Assembly: GCA_023229645.1 (NCBI GenBank)
Contig: JALNYU010000002.1
Location: 186,001-250,000 of the forward strand
Length of the DNA stretch: 64,000 nucleotides
DNA from: Nevskia sp.
GTDB lineage: Bacteria; Pseudomonadota; Gammaproteobacteria; Nevskiales; Nevskiaceae
Direction of reading: 5' to 3'
Within the stretch, counting starts at the first letter, position 1; every line of letters starts with the position of its first letter. Position numbers and translations under genes: made by a program. Positions 1 to 8,476 of the stretch are shown piece by piece. The notes below the pieces were generated by a model. That model was not told the origin of the DNA. It saw only the letters and a program-made list of their open reading frames with translations, and made no database searches.

Positions 1-166
1 AGTCTGTGTTTTCCAAGCGCTGTTCATTTATTACTCCATGTAATGATCTACCCATCTGATAACATGTATTCAGTTCATGTAAAAAATGGTCTTACGTTTT
101 GAATATTATAGATGGAGTAAGAATGTACAAAGCGCAATTTATGCATGCGTTGCATGCGTTTTTTGC

Positions 167-1105
167 ATGAGTAATAAACTCTTAACTCTGCCACCGCTAG
201 ACGCCATTCGAGGCTTTGTCGCGGTTGCACGCCGCATGAGTATCACGCTCGCGGCCAAGGATTTGTGTTTGACACAGTCAGCGGTTAGCCGGCAAATTCA
301 GAATTTAGAAGAACATCTCGGCGCACCATTATTGATACGAAAGCATCGCGCGATTGCCCTAACTGCCGACGGAGAACAACTACTGCGTCTCGCGTCGCCC
401 TGGCTGGACCGCTTGTCAGAGTATGGGGAGTCAATACAGCAACGGAGTCGTCTACGGGCCGTTACGATTACGGCTTCAATCAGCGTGACGTCGCTATGGA
501 TACTCCCTCGGCTCGGTGCGTTTCAAGATGCCCATCCGAATATCGATGTACGGGTATCCGCTAATAATCGCAGGCTAAATCTCAAGCAGGAAAGCATCGA
601 TCTCGCGATTTGTTACGCGCGCGAGGGTAGCGTTCCCGCAGGTGCCGTCCGCCTTTTTGGTGAAAAGGTACTGCCGATGGCCAGCAAGAAAGTTGCTGCC
701 CGGGCCTTTCAAACGCCTACTGCACTTTTAGACGAAATCTTGCTTGAATTTGACGAAAGTGCGCGCCCATGGTTGAGGTGGTCAGACTGGCTAACGGCCA
801 TCGGCTTGCCGAGTGCAAAGCCGAAAGCTTACCTACACCTCAATCAATATGATCAGGTAATACAAGCTGCCATTGAAGGCCACGGCGTTGCGCTTGGCCG
901 TGTAGCGCTGGTATTTCCGATGCTGAAAGACGGCCGCCTCGTCGCGATGGCGGACAACGGATTCGGCGAAAGTGACTACGCATACTGGCTGATTGACGAA
1001 TCACCATCGCCGCGTCGTGAAGTTCAGGAGTTTCGAAATTGGATCATAAATGAAGTTCAGCGTGGCGTTCTTGAACTTAAAGAAATGGGCGCGCTACTGT
1101 CGTAA
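167..1105 (+). CDS. LysR-type transcriptional regulator (GcvA/AmpR-like)
   Basis: DNA-binding regulator of about 312 residues, close to the usual LysR length. The N-terminal winged helix-turn-helix begins LPPLDAIRGFVAVAR and carries the recognition segment LTQSAVSRQIQNLEEHLG, followed by LLIRKHRAIALTADGE, the pattern of the GcvA/AmpR branch. The rest is a periplasmic-binding-like effector domain. The ATG at 167 is preferred over an earlier in-frame ATG at 86, because residues before it look like translated leader and family members start just before the LPPL motif. Neither start has a clear ribosome binding site. It stands alone upstream of an IS3 remnant; its target is unknown, the cupin gene or the 4-8 kb operon being possible (inference). 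Confidence 0.85.
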   Translation: MSNKLLTLPPLDAIRGFVAVARRMSITLAAKDLCLTQSAVSRQIQNLEEHLGAPLLIRKHRAIALTADGEQLLRLASPWLDRLSEYGESIQQRSRLRAVTITASISVTSLWILPRLGAFQDAHPNIDVRVSANNRRLNLKQESIDLAICYAREGSVPAGAVRLFGEKVLPMASKKVAARAFQTPTALLDEILLEFDESARPWLRWSDWLTAIGLPSAKPKAYLHLNQYDQVIQAAIEGHGVALGRVALVFPMLKDGRLVAMADNGFGESDYAYWLIDESPSPRREVQEFRNWIINEVQRGVLELKEMGALLS

Positions 1106-1195
1106 GCGTTATCTCTTAAAAGGCTACAGCGCTACTAAGTAAGGCATATTCTATTTTTTAAAGATTGTCGAACGAAAAATAATAAATCACGCCTG

Positions 1196-1441
1196 ATGAC
1201 CGGCCACGGCATGGTACCAAGCATGAGCCGCAAGCGGGACTGCTGGGACACCGCGGTAGCGGAAAGCTTCTTCGCAACGATCAAGCACGAACTGATCTGG
1301 GACCGAGATTTCAAAACCCGCGAACAGGCCCGACAGGAAATCTTCGAATACATCGAGGTCTTCTATAACCGGCAACGCAGCCATCAAACACTCGATTACC
1401 GCTCCCCAGTGGCATTCGAGGCCTTGATGGATGTAGCCTGA
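1196..1441 (+). pseudogene. IS3-family transposase OrfB, C-terminal remnant
   Basis: About 81 residues corresponding to the end of an IS3-family OrfB integrase. It has the segment GMVPSMSRKRDCWDTAVAES, which includes the last catalytic Glu of the DDE triad, and the C-terminal run FYNRQRSHQTLDYRSP typical of the family. The helix-turn-helix OrfA and the first two catalytic Asp residues are absent, and the sequence just upstream is AT-rich and unrelated. This is therefore the 3' end of a decayed insertion sequence and cannot be active. It marks past mobile-element traffic in the accessory segment. Confidence 0.85.
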
Positions 1442-1446
1442 TTTCA

Positions 1447-1472
1447 GTGTCCGTCAGACTTGAGTCAGTTCA
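1447..1472 (+). repeat. Candidate right terminal inverted repeat of the IS3 remnant
   Basis: Directly after the remnant stop codon. Its reverse complement begins TGAACTGACTC and ends GGACAC, resembling IS3-family termini, which commonly begin TGA and contain a GGACA-like inner part. No matching left end is visible in the window, consistent with truncation. Confidence 0.45.
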
Positions 1473-1717
1473 GCCTTTACCTAATTGCCAGCCAGTCGCA
1501 GTCGGCAAAAATATTTTCTTACATCAGCTTGATGCCGGGAGACTTAGATGTTCAGTCAACCGTGACGCACGGCGCAGGGCCTTTCCAGCTCGCGACAGGG
1601 CGCAATGCTGGGCACTTTTTGGGCCACGAAGTAGCCTCGCTCAAGATAAAATTTTTCGCCGCCGCCGACATCCGCGTCATTCTTAAGCAGTGTGCGGCGA
1701 CGGATCACGCTTCTTAA

Positions 1718-1810
1718 TTATTGATTCGGCCACAAAATAGTTGAACGAGGTGCTACGCGGCAATTTGAGATCGCACTTTTTCGAGGCGGCGTGAGTGGCC
1801 GAATTAATAA
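1718..1810. repeat. Long hairpin element, array 1 unit 1
   Basis: A 16-nt arm (1718-1733, TTATTGATTCGGCCAC) pairs with 1795-1810 (GTGGCCGAATTAATAA) by 15 Watson-Crick pairs and one G-T wobble. The loop is 61 nt (1734-1794). An 18-nt AT-rich linker (1811-1828, containing AAAATCAAATTG) joins it to the next unit. The loop has no visible similarity to the other units, while the outer TTATTGAT of the arm and the linker are shared. Confidence 0.75.
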
Positions 1811-1828
1811 TAAAATCAAATTGCTTTG

Positions 1829-1923
1829 TTATTGATCCGGCCATTTCTCGCTTTCTCGGAAGTGCGGCTTCCGGTTTGGCATTGCACTGTCTTTATTCAG
1901 GTACTTAATGGCCGGATCAATAA
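1829..1923. repeat. Long hairpin element, array 1 unit 2
   Basis: A perfect 16-nt arm pair, 1829-1844 (TTATTGATCCGGCCAT) with 1908-1923 (ATGGCCGGATCAATAA), around a 63-nt loop. The loop itself contains a small hairpin CGGAA/TTCCG. It starts 111 nt after unit 1. It lies between the IS3 remnant and the cupin gene, with no coding sequence across it. Confidence 0.75.
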
Positions 1924-2021
1924 ACAAGCATTAAACGCCGTTTACGAGGCCCGAATACGTTGTAGCGATCTTTCATGCCTGGTCCACGTGCTGATCCGTC
2001 CCCGCACAGCAGTCATTGAGG

Positions 2022-2426
2022 TTATCGAGCTTCTGGGGGCCCCACCACCGTTGCCACCGGCTTCGTCTTTTCGTTAATAAAGACGCAGAGCAGCTTCATC
2101 GGCTTGTCGCCAAGAACTCGCGCAAAGTGTACATCGCTGTCTGTCACCATGTAGGACATGCCTGGTTTAAAACGCTGGTCAGGCTTGCCTGCGGTGACTA
2201 AATCGAGCTCACCTTCGAGAACGTAGGTAACTTCTAAACCTGGGTGGGTGTGTGGAAATGCGCTCGTGCCGTTCGGAACTTCAACAAGATTGAAGTTGAC
2301 TGTAAACCCATCGGGAAACTCGGTCTTTTGCAGTACCGTGCGCTTGATGCCTCCCTGAACATAGGATGTGCCGACTGCGGCGGTCAACGCGGCTTGCGCT
2401 TCAGGATCCAACTTTACGGCTTGCAT
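2022..2426 (-). CDS. Small cupin-domain protein
   Basis: A 134-residue single-domain cupin, cytoplasmic by sequence. The first cupin motif HTHPGLEVTYVLEGELDL supplies metal ligands His59, His61 and Glu65, and the second motif supplies His100 in DSDVHFARVLG. Such single cupins are metal-dependent isomerases, dioxygenases or ligand-binding proteins, and the sequence does not say which. The ATG is preceded by a purine-rich GAGAGAGA stretch that can act as ribosome binding site. It faces away from the GFA gene; about 70 nt upstream lies a perfect 9-nt inverted repeat that could be an operator. It ends just after hairpin array 1. Confidence 0.8.
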   Translation of the reverse strand: MQAVKLDPEAQAALTAAVGTSYVQGGIKRTVLQKTEFPDGFTVNFNLVEVPNGTSAFPHTHPGLEVTYVLEGELDLVTAGKPDQRFKPGMSYMVTDSDVHFARVLGDKPMKLLCVFINEKTKPVATVVGPPEAR

Positions 2427-2493
2427 GTTGTTCTCTCTCTCTGCCCTTAGAATAAAAAATAGCTTCCTTTACAAAGTCTGCACAAAACGTAGA

Positions 2494-2534
2494 ACTACAT
2501 TATTTCGCTATCAGAAAGCTGAACTTAATGTAGT
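2494..2534. promoter_or_regulatory. Inverted repeat upstream of the cupin gene, possible operator
   Basis: ACTACATTA at 2494-2502 and its exact complement TAATGTAGT at 2526-2534 are separated by 23 nt. It lies 67-107 nt upstream of the cupin start in an AT-rich intergenic stretch. It could be a regulator binding site or an RNA stem; no T tract follows, so a terminator is unlikely. Confidence 0.35.
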
Positions 2535-3227
2535 CAAATTTTGAAGTCAAGCAGCTATAGACATAAATCAAAATTTTGCGCTCTGGCTCATCCACATTAT
2601 TTTTACCTGATTCGCTTAAGCAGAAGTCATTAAATTCCACACGCTAAAACACAGTATGACGTTTCAAAAAATTCTAAATTGCAAATAAGAGTGCCGTTAT
2701 TGTTATTGTTAACAACGCTGGTTGTTATGTCGTCATTTATCTAAATATTCATCGATGTTAAAGGAACTAGCAGATGATATCGACGGTCGAGAGTCGAAGA
2801 AGACGAAGCCTTGGTGACTACAGAAGTTAATCTAGTTCGTTGTAATAAAATAATATTATTGTGGCATCGCGCCGAATTAGCTGATACCTCGCTGCTGCCT
2901 AATGTTTCCTTGGTTTGTCGTGACATTGTGAATTCTTGTAAGGAAATAGATTGTCGCCGCAGTCAGAATCTATGGGCATTGTAGGTGACATCTAAATCTC
3001 GCTCAATCCCATTCGCAGAATGTTGGACAACGAAAGAACTTATGTTATAGCGTAGGTCAAATAGTAATTCTATTAATTGTGAATTTGAAATTTATAATGC
3101 ATACCTAGTTGCAGGGCCAGTTGTTGCTTTACACGTGAATATTAGTGTCGTTATTCTGTAATGCCGCCGCGCCGTTTATTTGGGCAGCGACGGCTCCGTT
3201 TATATTAATTATTTTGACGAGGACATC
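2535..3227. other. AT-rich gene-free stretch
   Basis: About 690 nt without a convincing gene. Short open frames here have no family pattern or ribosome binding site. A TATAAT at 3093-3098 could be the -10 box for the GFA gene, but no good -35 box is placed before it. The composition is strikingly AT-rich compared with everything beyond 8.8 kb, as in acquired DNA. Confidence 0.5.
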
Positions 3228-3632
3228 ATGCAGGAACGTATGGGTGGCTGCCTATGTGGAGCGGTACGGTACACGTTGAAAGGCGAGCCCAGGTCGATTG
3301 CAGTTTGTCACTGTACGCATTGCCAGAAGCAAAGTGGCGGTACGTTTTCCTTTAACCTTGTTGTAAAGGAATCTGACTATGAGCAGAAGGGGGAGACCAA
3401 GATCTACGTGGATAAAGGCGATAGTGGGCAGCCGGTATACCGCCATTTTTGCGGCGCCTGCGGATCTCATATCTTCGCTAAGATTTCTGCGGCACCGGGG
3501 AAAATTGTACTAAAAGCTGGTTCGCTAGATAGCATGGAAGGGTTGCAGCCGCAGGCGGAAATAAATACCGAACATGCGGTGAAGTGGCTCTCACCGGTCG
3601 AAGGCGCAAAGCGCTTTACGCAGAATCCCTGA
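3228..3632 (+). CDS. GFA/CENP-V-family zinc protein
   Basis: A 134-residue protein of the glutathione-dependent formaldehyde-activating (GFA)/CENP-V fold. The full set of zinc cysteines is visible: Cys8 and Cys10 (GGCLCGAVRY), Cys27, Cys29 and Cys32 (CHCTHCQKQSG), and Cys75 and Cys78 (HFCGACGSHIF). In known members these bind two zinc ions; some bind glutathione, but the activity of most members is unproven. The ATG at 3228 follows GACGAGGA at good spacing, so the earlier in-frame TTG at 3180 is rejected. It stands alone about 390 nt before the KamA operon, on the same strand. Confidence 0.88.
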   Translation: MQERMGGCLCGAVRYTLKGEPRSIAVCHCTHCQKQSGGTFSFNLVVKESDYEQKGETKIYVDKGDSGQPVYRHFCGACGSHIFAKISAAPGKIVLKAGSLDSMEGLQPQAEINTEHAVKWLSPVEGAKRFTQNP

Positions 3633-3908
3633 CTGCCGACATTCGTTCGCCCGCCAAGCGATGTGCTGAGTCGGATGCGTTCGCTGCCGGCTCGAAACTA
3701 ATACAAGACATCGGCCTGCCTCAGGTTCTTAGCTTCCGCGCGCCCGTTACGTCACGGGTGTTTAGCGGTCGGGAGTAGGCATTGCAGAGTTGGGCGGGTG
3801 TTGGTGTGCGCCGAGGTTGGATCACAGCCGCACCCATACGAGCAAGATAGATCCCCTAATACTCATTGCGCAGTACGGCTCGCGCAGGTTCGGTCGTGCT
3901 TAGCCGAA

Positions 3909-4025
3909 ATGAACAGTAAGAGGGTAAAGCCGCGTAGATGTAGTTGGTTGCCTAGATTGACGTTGCAAAAAGTATTTGCCGCATTGGAAGCTAAAACAAT
4001 AATCGCTAAGGAAGGAGAGATATGA
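3909..4025 (+). CDS. Possible 38-residue leader or small ORF overlapping the aminomutase start
   Basis: An ATG-initiated 38-codon frame that begins MNSKRVKPRRCSWLP and ends with a TGA sharing the sequence ATGA with the start of the next gene. Its last codons encode KEGEI and at the same time form the GGAGAG ribosome binding site of that gene. A longer GTG-initiated frame from 3798 is also open. The overlap suggests translational coupling, but the ORF has no strong ribosome binding site of its own and no recognised family. The 3633-3908 stretch before it holds nothing else I can identify. Confidence 0.25.
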   Translation: MNSKRVKPRRCSWLPRLTLQKVFAALEAKTIIAKEGEI

Positions 4026-5431
4026 CTACAAGTCATGACACTATAATTAAATTCAAACCGTATACCCGCCATACCATACGGGATGCGCCGCAGTGGAAGA
4101 AGCTTACGGAGGATCAGCGCGAGGCGGTGGCTGTCGTATCGCGGGTGCTGCCATTTCGGGTCAATTCGTATGTTATGGATGAGTTGATCGACTGGGACAA
4201 CGTACCTGATGACTCAATCTATAGGCTCACGTTCTCACATCGCGACATGCTGCTGCCTTCCGAATACGAGACGTTGCGGAATTTGGTGCTTGTCGACAAG
4301 GATGAACACAAAATTGAGCAGATGGTGCGCCAAATCAGGATGCGTATGAACCCACATCCGGCTGGGCAGATGACGCACAACGTGCCGATTATGGATGGGC
4401 GATCATTAAACGGGTTACAACACAAGTACCGGGAAACGGTGTTGTTCTTCCCCAAAGCTGGGCAGACCTGCCATGCCTACTGCACATTCTGCTTTCGTTG
4501 GCCGCAATTTGTCGGTATGGAAGAACTTAAGTTCGACGCCAAAGACGCGTCAGAGTTAGTTGAGTATCTGAAGCGGCACCGAGATGTCACTGACATTCTT
4601 ATTACCGGCGGTGATCCTATGGTAATGAACGCGCGTTCGTTAGGTAACTACATTGAGCCGTTGCTCGTGCCGGAGTTGTCGCATATTCAAAACATTCGCA
4701 TTGGCACCAAGTCTGTCGCCTACTGGCCGCATCGTTTCGTTAGTGATAAGGATGCAGATGACGTACTGCGATTGTTTGAAAGGGTTGTTGCATCCGGCAA
4801 AAATCTTGCGCTGATGGGGCACTACAATCACCCTGCGGAATTACGCACGCGTGTTGCGCAGCAAGCGATAAAGCGGATTGTTTCGACCGGTGCGACGGTG
4901 CGCATGCAAGCGCCTTTAATCAGGCACATCAACGAGGATCCAGCCGGTTGGGCAGAACTGTGGACCACAGGAACACGGCTTGGCGCTATTCCGTATTACA
5001 TGTTTGTTGAGCGAGATACCGGCCCTAGCCGTTACTTTGAGATGCCTTTGGCTAGGGCGTATGCCGTGTTTCAGGAAGCATACAAACAAGTTTCTGGCTT
5101 GGCGAGGACCGTTCGAGGCCCCTCGATGAGTGCACATCCAGGCAAGGTGGTTGTCGACGGCATCGTGACGCTAGGCGGCGAAAAGGTTTTCGCGCTGCAG
5201 TTTCTCCAGGCGCGAAACGCGGATTGGGTACGTAAGCCGTTTTATGCAAAATTCGATAGCAAGGCCACGTGGTTTGATCAGCTCGTTCCGGCATTTGGCG
5301 AGAAGAAGTTCTTCTTTCAAGAGGGCGTTACGTCTCCACACAAGGACGACGCGTTTGAGTCGCCTATTCCTCTGGCGGCCTTAAGCCGCATGCCTAAGGG
5401 GCCAGCCGGCTCGTATCTTGGCGTGTCTTGA
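4022..5431 (+). CDS. KamA-family radical SAM / PLP aminomutase
   Basis: A 469-residue homologue of lysine 2,3-aminomutase, the enzymes that move an alpha-amino group to the beta carbon using a [4Fe-4S] cluster, SAM and PLP. The cluster motif is Cys150-x3-Cys154-x2-Cys157 (CHAYCTFCF), SAM contacts are in ITGGDPM (194-200), and the PLP lysine is probably Lys375 in SAHPGKVVVDG. The KamA PGGGGK motif is reduced to HPGK here. By hand alignment to clostridial KamA, the two Asp residues that hold the lysine side chain (Asp293, Asp330) are not conserved: the positions appear to be Arg331 and Ala371 or Ser368. A substrate other than lysine is therefore likely. GGAGAG sits just before the ATG. First gene of a three-gene operon, 9 nt before the hydrolase. 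Confidence 0.88.
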   Translation: MTTSHDTIIKFKPYTRHTIRDAPQWKKLTEDQREAVAVVSRVLPFRVNSYVMDELIDWDNVPDDSIYRLTFSHRDMLLPSEYETLRNLVLVDKDEHKIEQMVRQIRMRMNPHPAGQMTHNVPIMDGRSLNGLQHKYRETVLFFPKAGQTCHAYCTFCFRWPQFVGMEELKFDAKDASELVEYLKRHRDVTDILITGGDPMVMNARSLGNYIEPLLVPELSHIQNIRIGTKSVAYWPHRFVSDKDADDVLRLFERVVASGKNLALMGHYNHPAELRTRVAQQAIKRIVSTGATVRMQAPLIRHINEDPAGWAELWTTGTRLGAIPYYMFVERDTGPSRYFEMPLARAYAVFQEAYKQVSGLARTVRGPSMSAHPGKVVVDGIVTLGGEKVFALQFLQARNADWVRKPFYAKFDSKATWFDQLVPAFGEKKFFFQEGVTSPHKDDAFESPIPLAALSRMPKGPAGSYLGVS

Positions 5432-5440
5432 GGTGCGGTC

Positions 5441-6295
5441 ATGAGTAAAATTGTCTATGAGGTGTACGCGCTGCGCTATGCAACGCACGCCGGTCGGCAT
5501 GCGTCGGAGAACTTCATCTTTTCCGATTTTCATGATGACGTGCTGATGCCACTCGATTTTTTTATGTGGGCGATCAAGGGTAGAGATCAGGTGATTATAG
5601 TGGACACCGGATTCGATGCGGAAACCGCAAAGAAACGGCAACGTACTTATCTGCAAAGCCCCGTTGAGATGCTGCGTGAGATCGGTATCAACGCAGACGA
5701 CGTAACTAACGTCGTTATCACGCATATGCATTACGATCATTGCGGCAATCTGATGGCGTTTCCGAATGCACGATTTCACATCCAAGACGACGAGATGGCC
5801 TACTGCACTGGTCGTTGCATGGGCCACGAAGCGTTGCGGAAGCCGTTTGAGGTTAAGGACGTAATCAATGCTATCCAGTGCTTATTTGAAGGGCGGCTGG
5901 TGTTCCATAAAGGCAACAGCAAGCTTGTGGACGGCATTTTCTTGCATCAGCTTGGTGGACATACCAAAGGCCTGCAAGTTGTGACGGTGCCAACAGTGCG
6001 CGGCGAAATCGTTCTCGCAAGCGACGCCGCGCACTATTGGGACAACATTCGTGAGCGCAGCCCTTTTCCGATCGTAGTCGATGTCGAAGGCATGCTGGAA
6101 GCACACGAAAAAATAGAAGCGCTTGCCGATGGCCCGTATCACATTATTCCCGGCCACGATCCTAAGATCTTAGAGGTCTTCCCGAAACTGCCGGGCAACA
6201 ACAATATCGCTTTGCTTCATGTGCAGCCGGTGTTCCCAAATCAGGGAAATATCCAAAACGTCACGTCACAGCAACTCGCCACTACGTCTCAATAA
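5441..6295 (+). CDS. Metallo-beta-lactamase-fold hydrolase (AHL-lactonase-like)
   Basis: A 284-residue soluble MBL-fold enzyme of the N-acyl homoserine lactonase (AttM/AiiB) type. The dinuclear zinc site is complete: His95, His97, Asp99 and His100 in THMHYDHCGN, His174 in LGGHTKG, Asp195 in ASDAAHYW and His239 in IIPGHDPK. Members hydrolyse lactones or other esters and thioesters. It starts 9 nt after the aminomutase and ends 6 nt before the flavoprotein, so it is surely part of the same operon. A role in opening or releasing a product of that pathway is more likely than quorum quenching in this context (inference). Confidence 0.88.
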   Translation: MSKIVYEVYALRYATHAGRHASENFIFSDFHDDVLMPLDFFMWAIKGRDQVIIVDTGFDAETAKKRQRTYLQSPVEMLREIGINADDVTNVVITHMHYDHCGNLMAFPNARFHIQDDEMAYCTGRCMGHEALRKPFEVKDVINAIQCLFEGRLVFHKGNSKLVDGIFLHQLGGHTKGLQVVTVPTVRGEIVLASDAAHYWDNIRERSPFPIVVDVEGMLEAHEKIEALADGPYHIIPGHDPKILEVFPKLPGNNNIALLHVQPVFPNQGNIQNVTSQQLATTSQ

Positions 6296-6301
6296 ATCAA
6301 A

Positions 6302-8173
6302 ATGGAAACAACACGCGTCACGATTATTGGAATGGGCCCGCGGGGCCTGAGCATACTTGAACGCTTGGTAGAGTTATTACATGCCAATCCGTTATCGGCC
6401 AACATCAAGATCGATATTGTGGAGCCGGCCGAATGTGGTCAAGGCGCGCACCCTTCACATCAGCCGGATCATCTATTAACCAACACGGTGGCGTCACAAG
6501 TCAGTATCTTTGCGCAAGATAGCGTGGTTGCCGGGAAAGACGGTATATCGTTAACTCAATGGGCACGGTTAGCGGGCTATCGCGCATTTGGCAATCGCTT
6601 TTTTCCGGTAAAAAATGACGCAGGTCGGGAGATCACTGACCATGACCATCTGCCGCGGAATATGTTGGGTGAATATTTAACCTGGGCGTTTGACCGAATT
6701 ATTCAGGTGTTGCCGAAGAACGTGCGCATTGAACATCACCGGCGGCGTGTCGTGGATTTGATCGAGTTGAGGAAGGGCGGATTTACTGTCTGTCTCGACA
6801 ACGGCTTCCAGTACTGGGCGGATTATGTGTTTATTGCAACCGGCCACGGTACGCGCGCGCCGTCGCAAAGCGACCTCGCGTTTGAATCATTCGTTAAGTC
6901 GGCGGGCGTGAAAAATCCCAAGCTCGATTTTTTTGCCAGCCCATATCCCGTTCATAGACTCGGCACAATACCGGCTGCCTCTACCGTCGCGGTGCAAGGG
7001 TTAGGCTTGACGGCATACGACGTTATTTCAGCCTTGACGACGGGGCGTGGGGGCCAGTTTATCGAGGACAATGGCCAGTTCCGTTATCAGGCTAGCGGTC
7101 GCGAACCGAAGATTTTGCTGTTCTCGCGGAATTGTTTGCCGTTTGCCGCGCGTGGTGCCAATCAAAAGGGGATTGCCGGCCGCCATCAGGCGCGCTTCTT
7201 TACCGTCAATGCGGTCAAAGCGCTGCAGGAACACGCTGCTAGCCGTACCGGCAAACGTCAACTCGATTTTATCGAGGCGGTATTGCCGTTAATCGAAAAA
7301 GAAATGGCTTATGCGTACCGCGCCACGCAGACGGGGCGTGATCCAGACGCTGCGTCGTTCCAGCCGACGGCAGAAGAACAGCAGGCCATTTCGCAGTTGC
7401 TGAATCCGCTGAAGGACAAAACATTTTTGTCATTCGAGTGCTTCAAGAAATTTTTTCGTGCACTGGTGGAGGCTGACCTTGCTGAAGCGCATAAGGGAAA
7501 TTTGACGAGCCCGGTAAAGGCGGCGACGGACGTATTGCGCGACGTCCGCGAAGCTTTGCGTGCTGCAGTGGAGTTTGCGGGCCTAACGCCGTCGTCCCAT
7601 AAGGTCTATATGGAAGATTTTGTTGCCACGACGAATCGGATTTCTTTCGGGCCACCTCGGCGGAGAAATGCCGAACTACTCGCGCTGATGGACGCTGGTC
7701 TGCTCGATATCGTTGGCGGGCCGGGTAATCGGGTCGTCACCGATCCCAGCGGCGGGCAATTCTGCATCATAAATCAATTTGGTGGCGAGGAAGTCAGGCA
7801 CGCGGCGGATGTGCTGGTGATCGCAAGATTGGATCCCTATTCACCAAATACTGATTCTTCGACGCTCACCCGGAATATGGTCCGTAGGGGCATCGTGCGG
7901 CCGCACCTAAACGGCGACTTCCATCCTGGTGGTCTCGACATTAACCAAGACATGCAAGTCATTAGTGCAGTCGGCAAGCCGTACGCAAATCTGTGGGCAA
8001 TCGGCTTCCCGGTTGAAGGTCCGCATTTTTATACCCACGCCTTGCCCCGGCCGTTGATGAACGCGAGGTTTACGCAAGATGCGCATCGGTGCGTCGCGCA
8101 GTTGCTGGAGTCTCTGCGGCGACAGCAGCAGATTAAACCCGAGGACGAGTTGCTAGAGTGCCAAGTAAAATAA
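6302..8173 (+). CDS. FAD/NAD(P)-binding oxidoreductase (NAD_binding_9 type)
   Basis: A 623-residue protein whose N-terminus IIGMGPRGLSILERL holds a dinucleotide fold (Gly10, Gly12, Gly15) with the PRG variant typical of the FAD-NAD(P)-binding Pfam family. An FIATGHGTR segment follows near residue 180, and a second nucleotide motif VQGLGLTAYD is at 231-240. Distant relatives include N-hydroxylating flavin monooxygenases, but members of this family are mostly uncharacterised. It is the last gene of the operon, 6 nt after the hydrolase stop, with only a weak ribosome binding site, so coupled translation is likely. The long C-terminal half has no motif I recognise. Probably oxidises or N-hydroxylates the amino-acid product (inference). 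Confidence 0.8.
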   Translation: METTRVTIIGMGPRGLSILERLVELLHANPLSANIKIDIVEPAECGQGAHPSHQPDHLLTNTVASQVSIFAQDSVVAGKDGISLTQWARLAGYRAFGNRFFPVKNDAGREITDHDHLPRNMLGEYLTWAFDRIIQVLPKNVRIEHHRRRVVDLIELRKGGFTVCLDNGFQYWADYVFIATGHGTRAPSQSDLAFESFVKSAGVKNPKLDFFASPYPVHRLGTIPAASTVAVQGLGLTAYDVISALTTGRGGQFIEDNGQFRYQASGREPKILLFSRNCLPFAARGANQKGIAGRHQARFFTVNAVKALQEHAASRTGKRQLDFIEAVLPLIEKEMAYAYRATQTGRDPDAASFQPTAEEQQAISQLLNPLKDKTFLSFECFKKFFRALVEADLAEAHKGNLTSPVKAATDVLRDVREALRAAVEFAGLTPSSHKVYMEDFVATTNRISFGPPRRRNAELLALMDAGLLDIVGGPGNRVVTDPSGGQFCIINQFGGEEVRHAADVLVIARLDPYSPNTDSSTLTRNMVRRGIVRPHLNGDFHPGGLDINQDMQVISAVGKPYANLWAIGFPVEGPHFYTHALPRPLMNARFTQDAHRCVAQLLESLRRQQQIKPEDELLECQVK

Positions 8174-8476
8174 TATTCCTGCATCCGCCGGAAGGCCGAG
8201 TCGGCCGCGCCACGTTGGTGAGGTTGATGACTGTGTAAGCGTTCGCCGACGGCCAAGTGGGTGACGCCGTCCGATATGGAGCGCATCAACCCCGACTCCA
8301 AAAACAACCGCCACCCAAGGCGGAGGGAGGTCGAAATCCCAAATAATTTGGCGGGCGAATATAAAAAGGCGCGTTACCCGCAATCACGGCGACGTGGTCA
8401 GTTGTGCCGGTGAAGACGGGTGCTTGAGCGCCGTACTTGCATAAGCGGCGTCGAATGAGCGCCAATAAAACTGGGC
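8174..8476. other. Gene-free boundary between accessory operon and tRNA unit
   Basis: About 300 nt with no convincing gene. Composition changes here from the AT-richer operon to the GC-rich remainder of the window. No duplicated tRNA 3' end or integrase was found. Confidence 0.4.

Noticed and set aside
5441..6295. Calling the MBL-fold protein a quorum-quenching lactonase
   Set aside because: Zinc motifs fit many lactonases and esterases; the operon context argues for a biosynthetic role, so substrate was not assigned.
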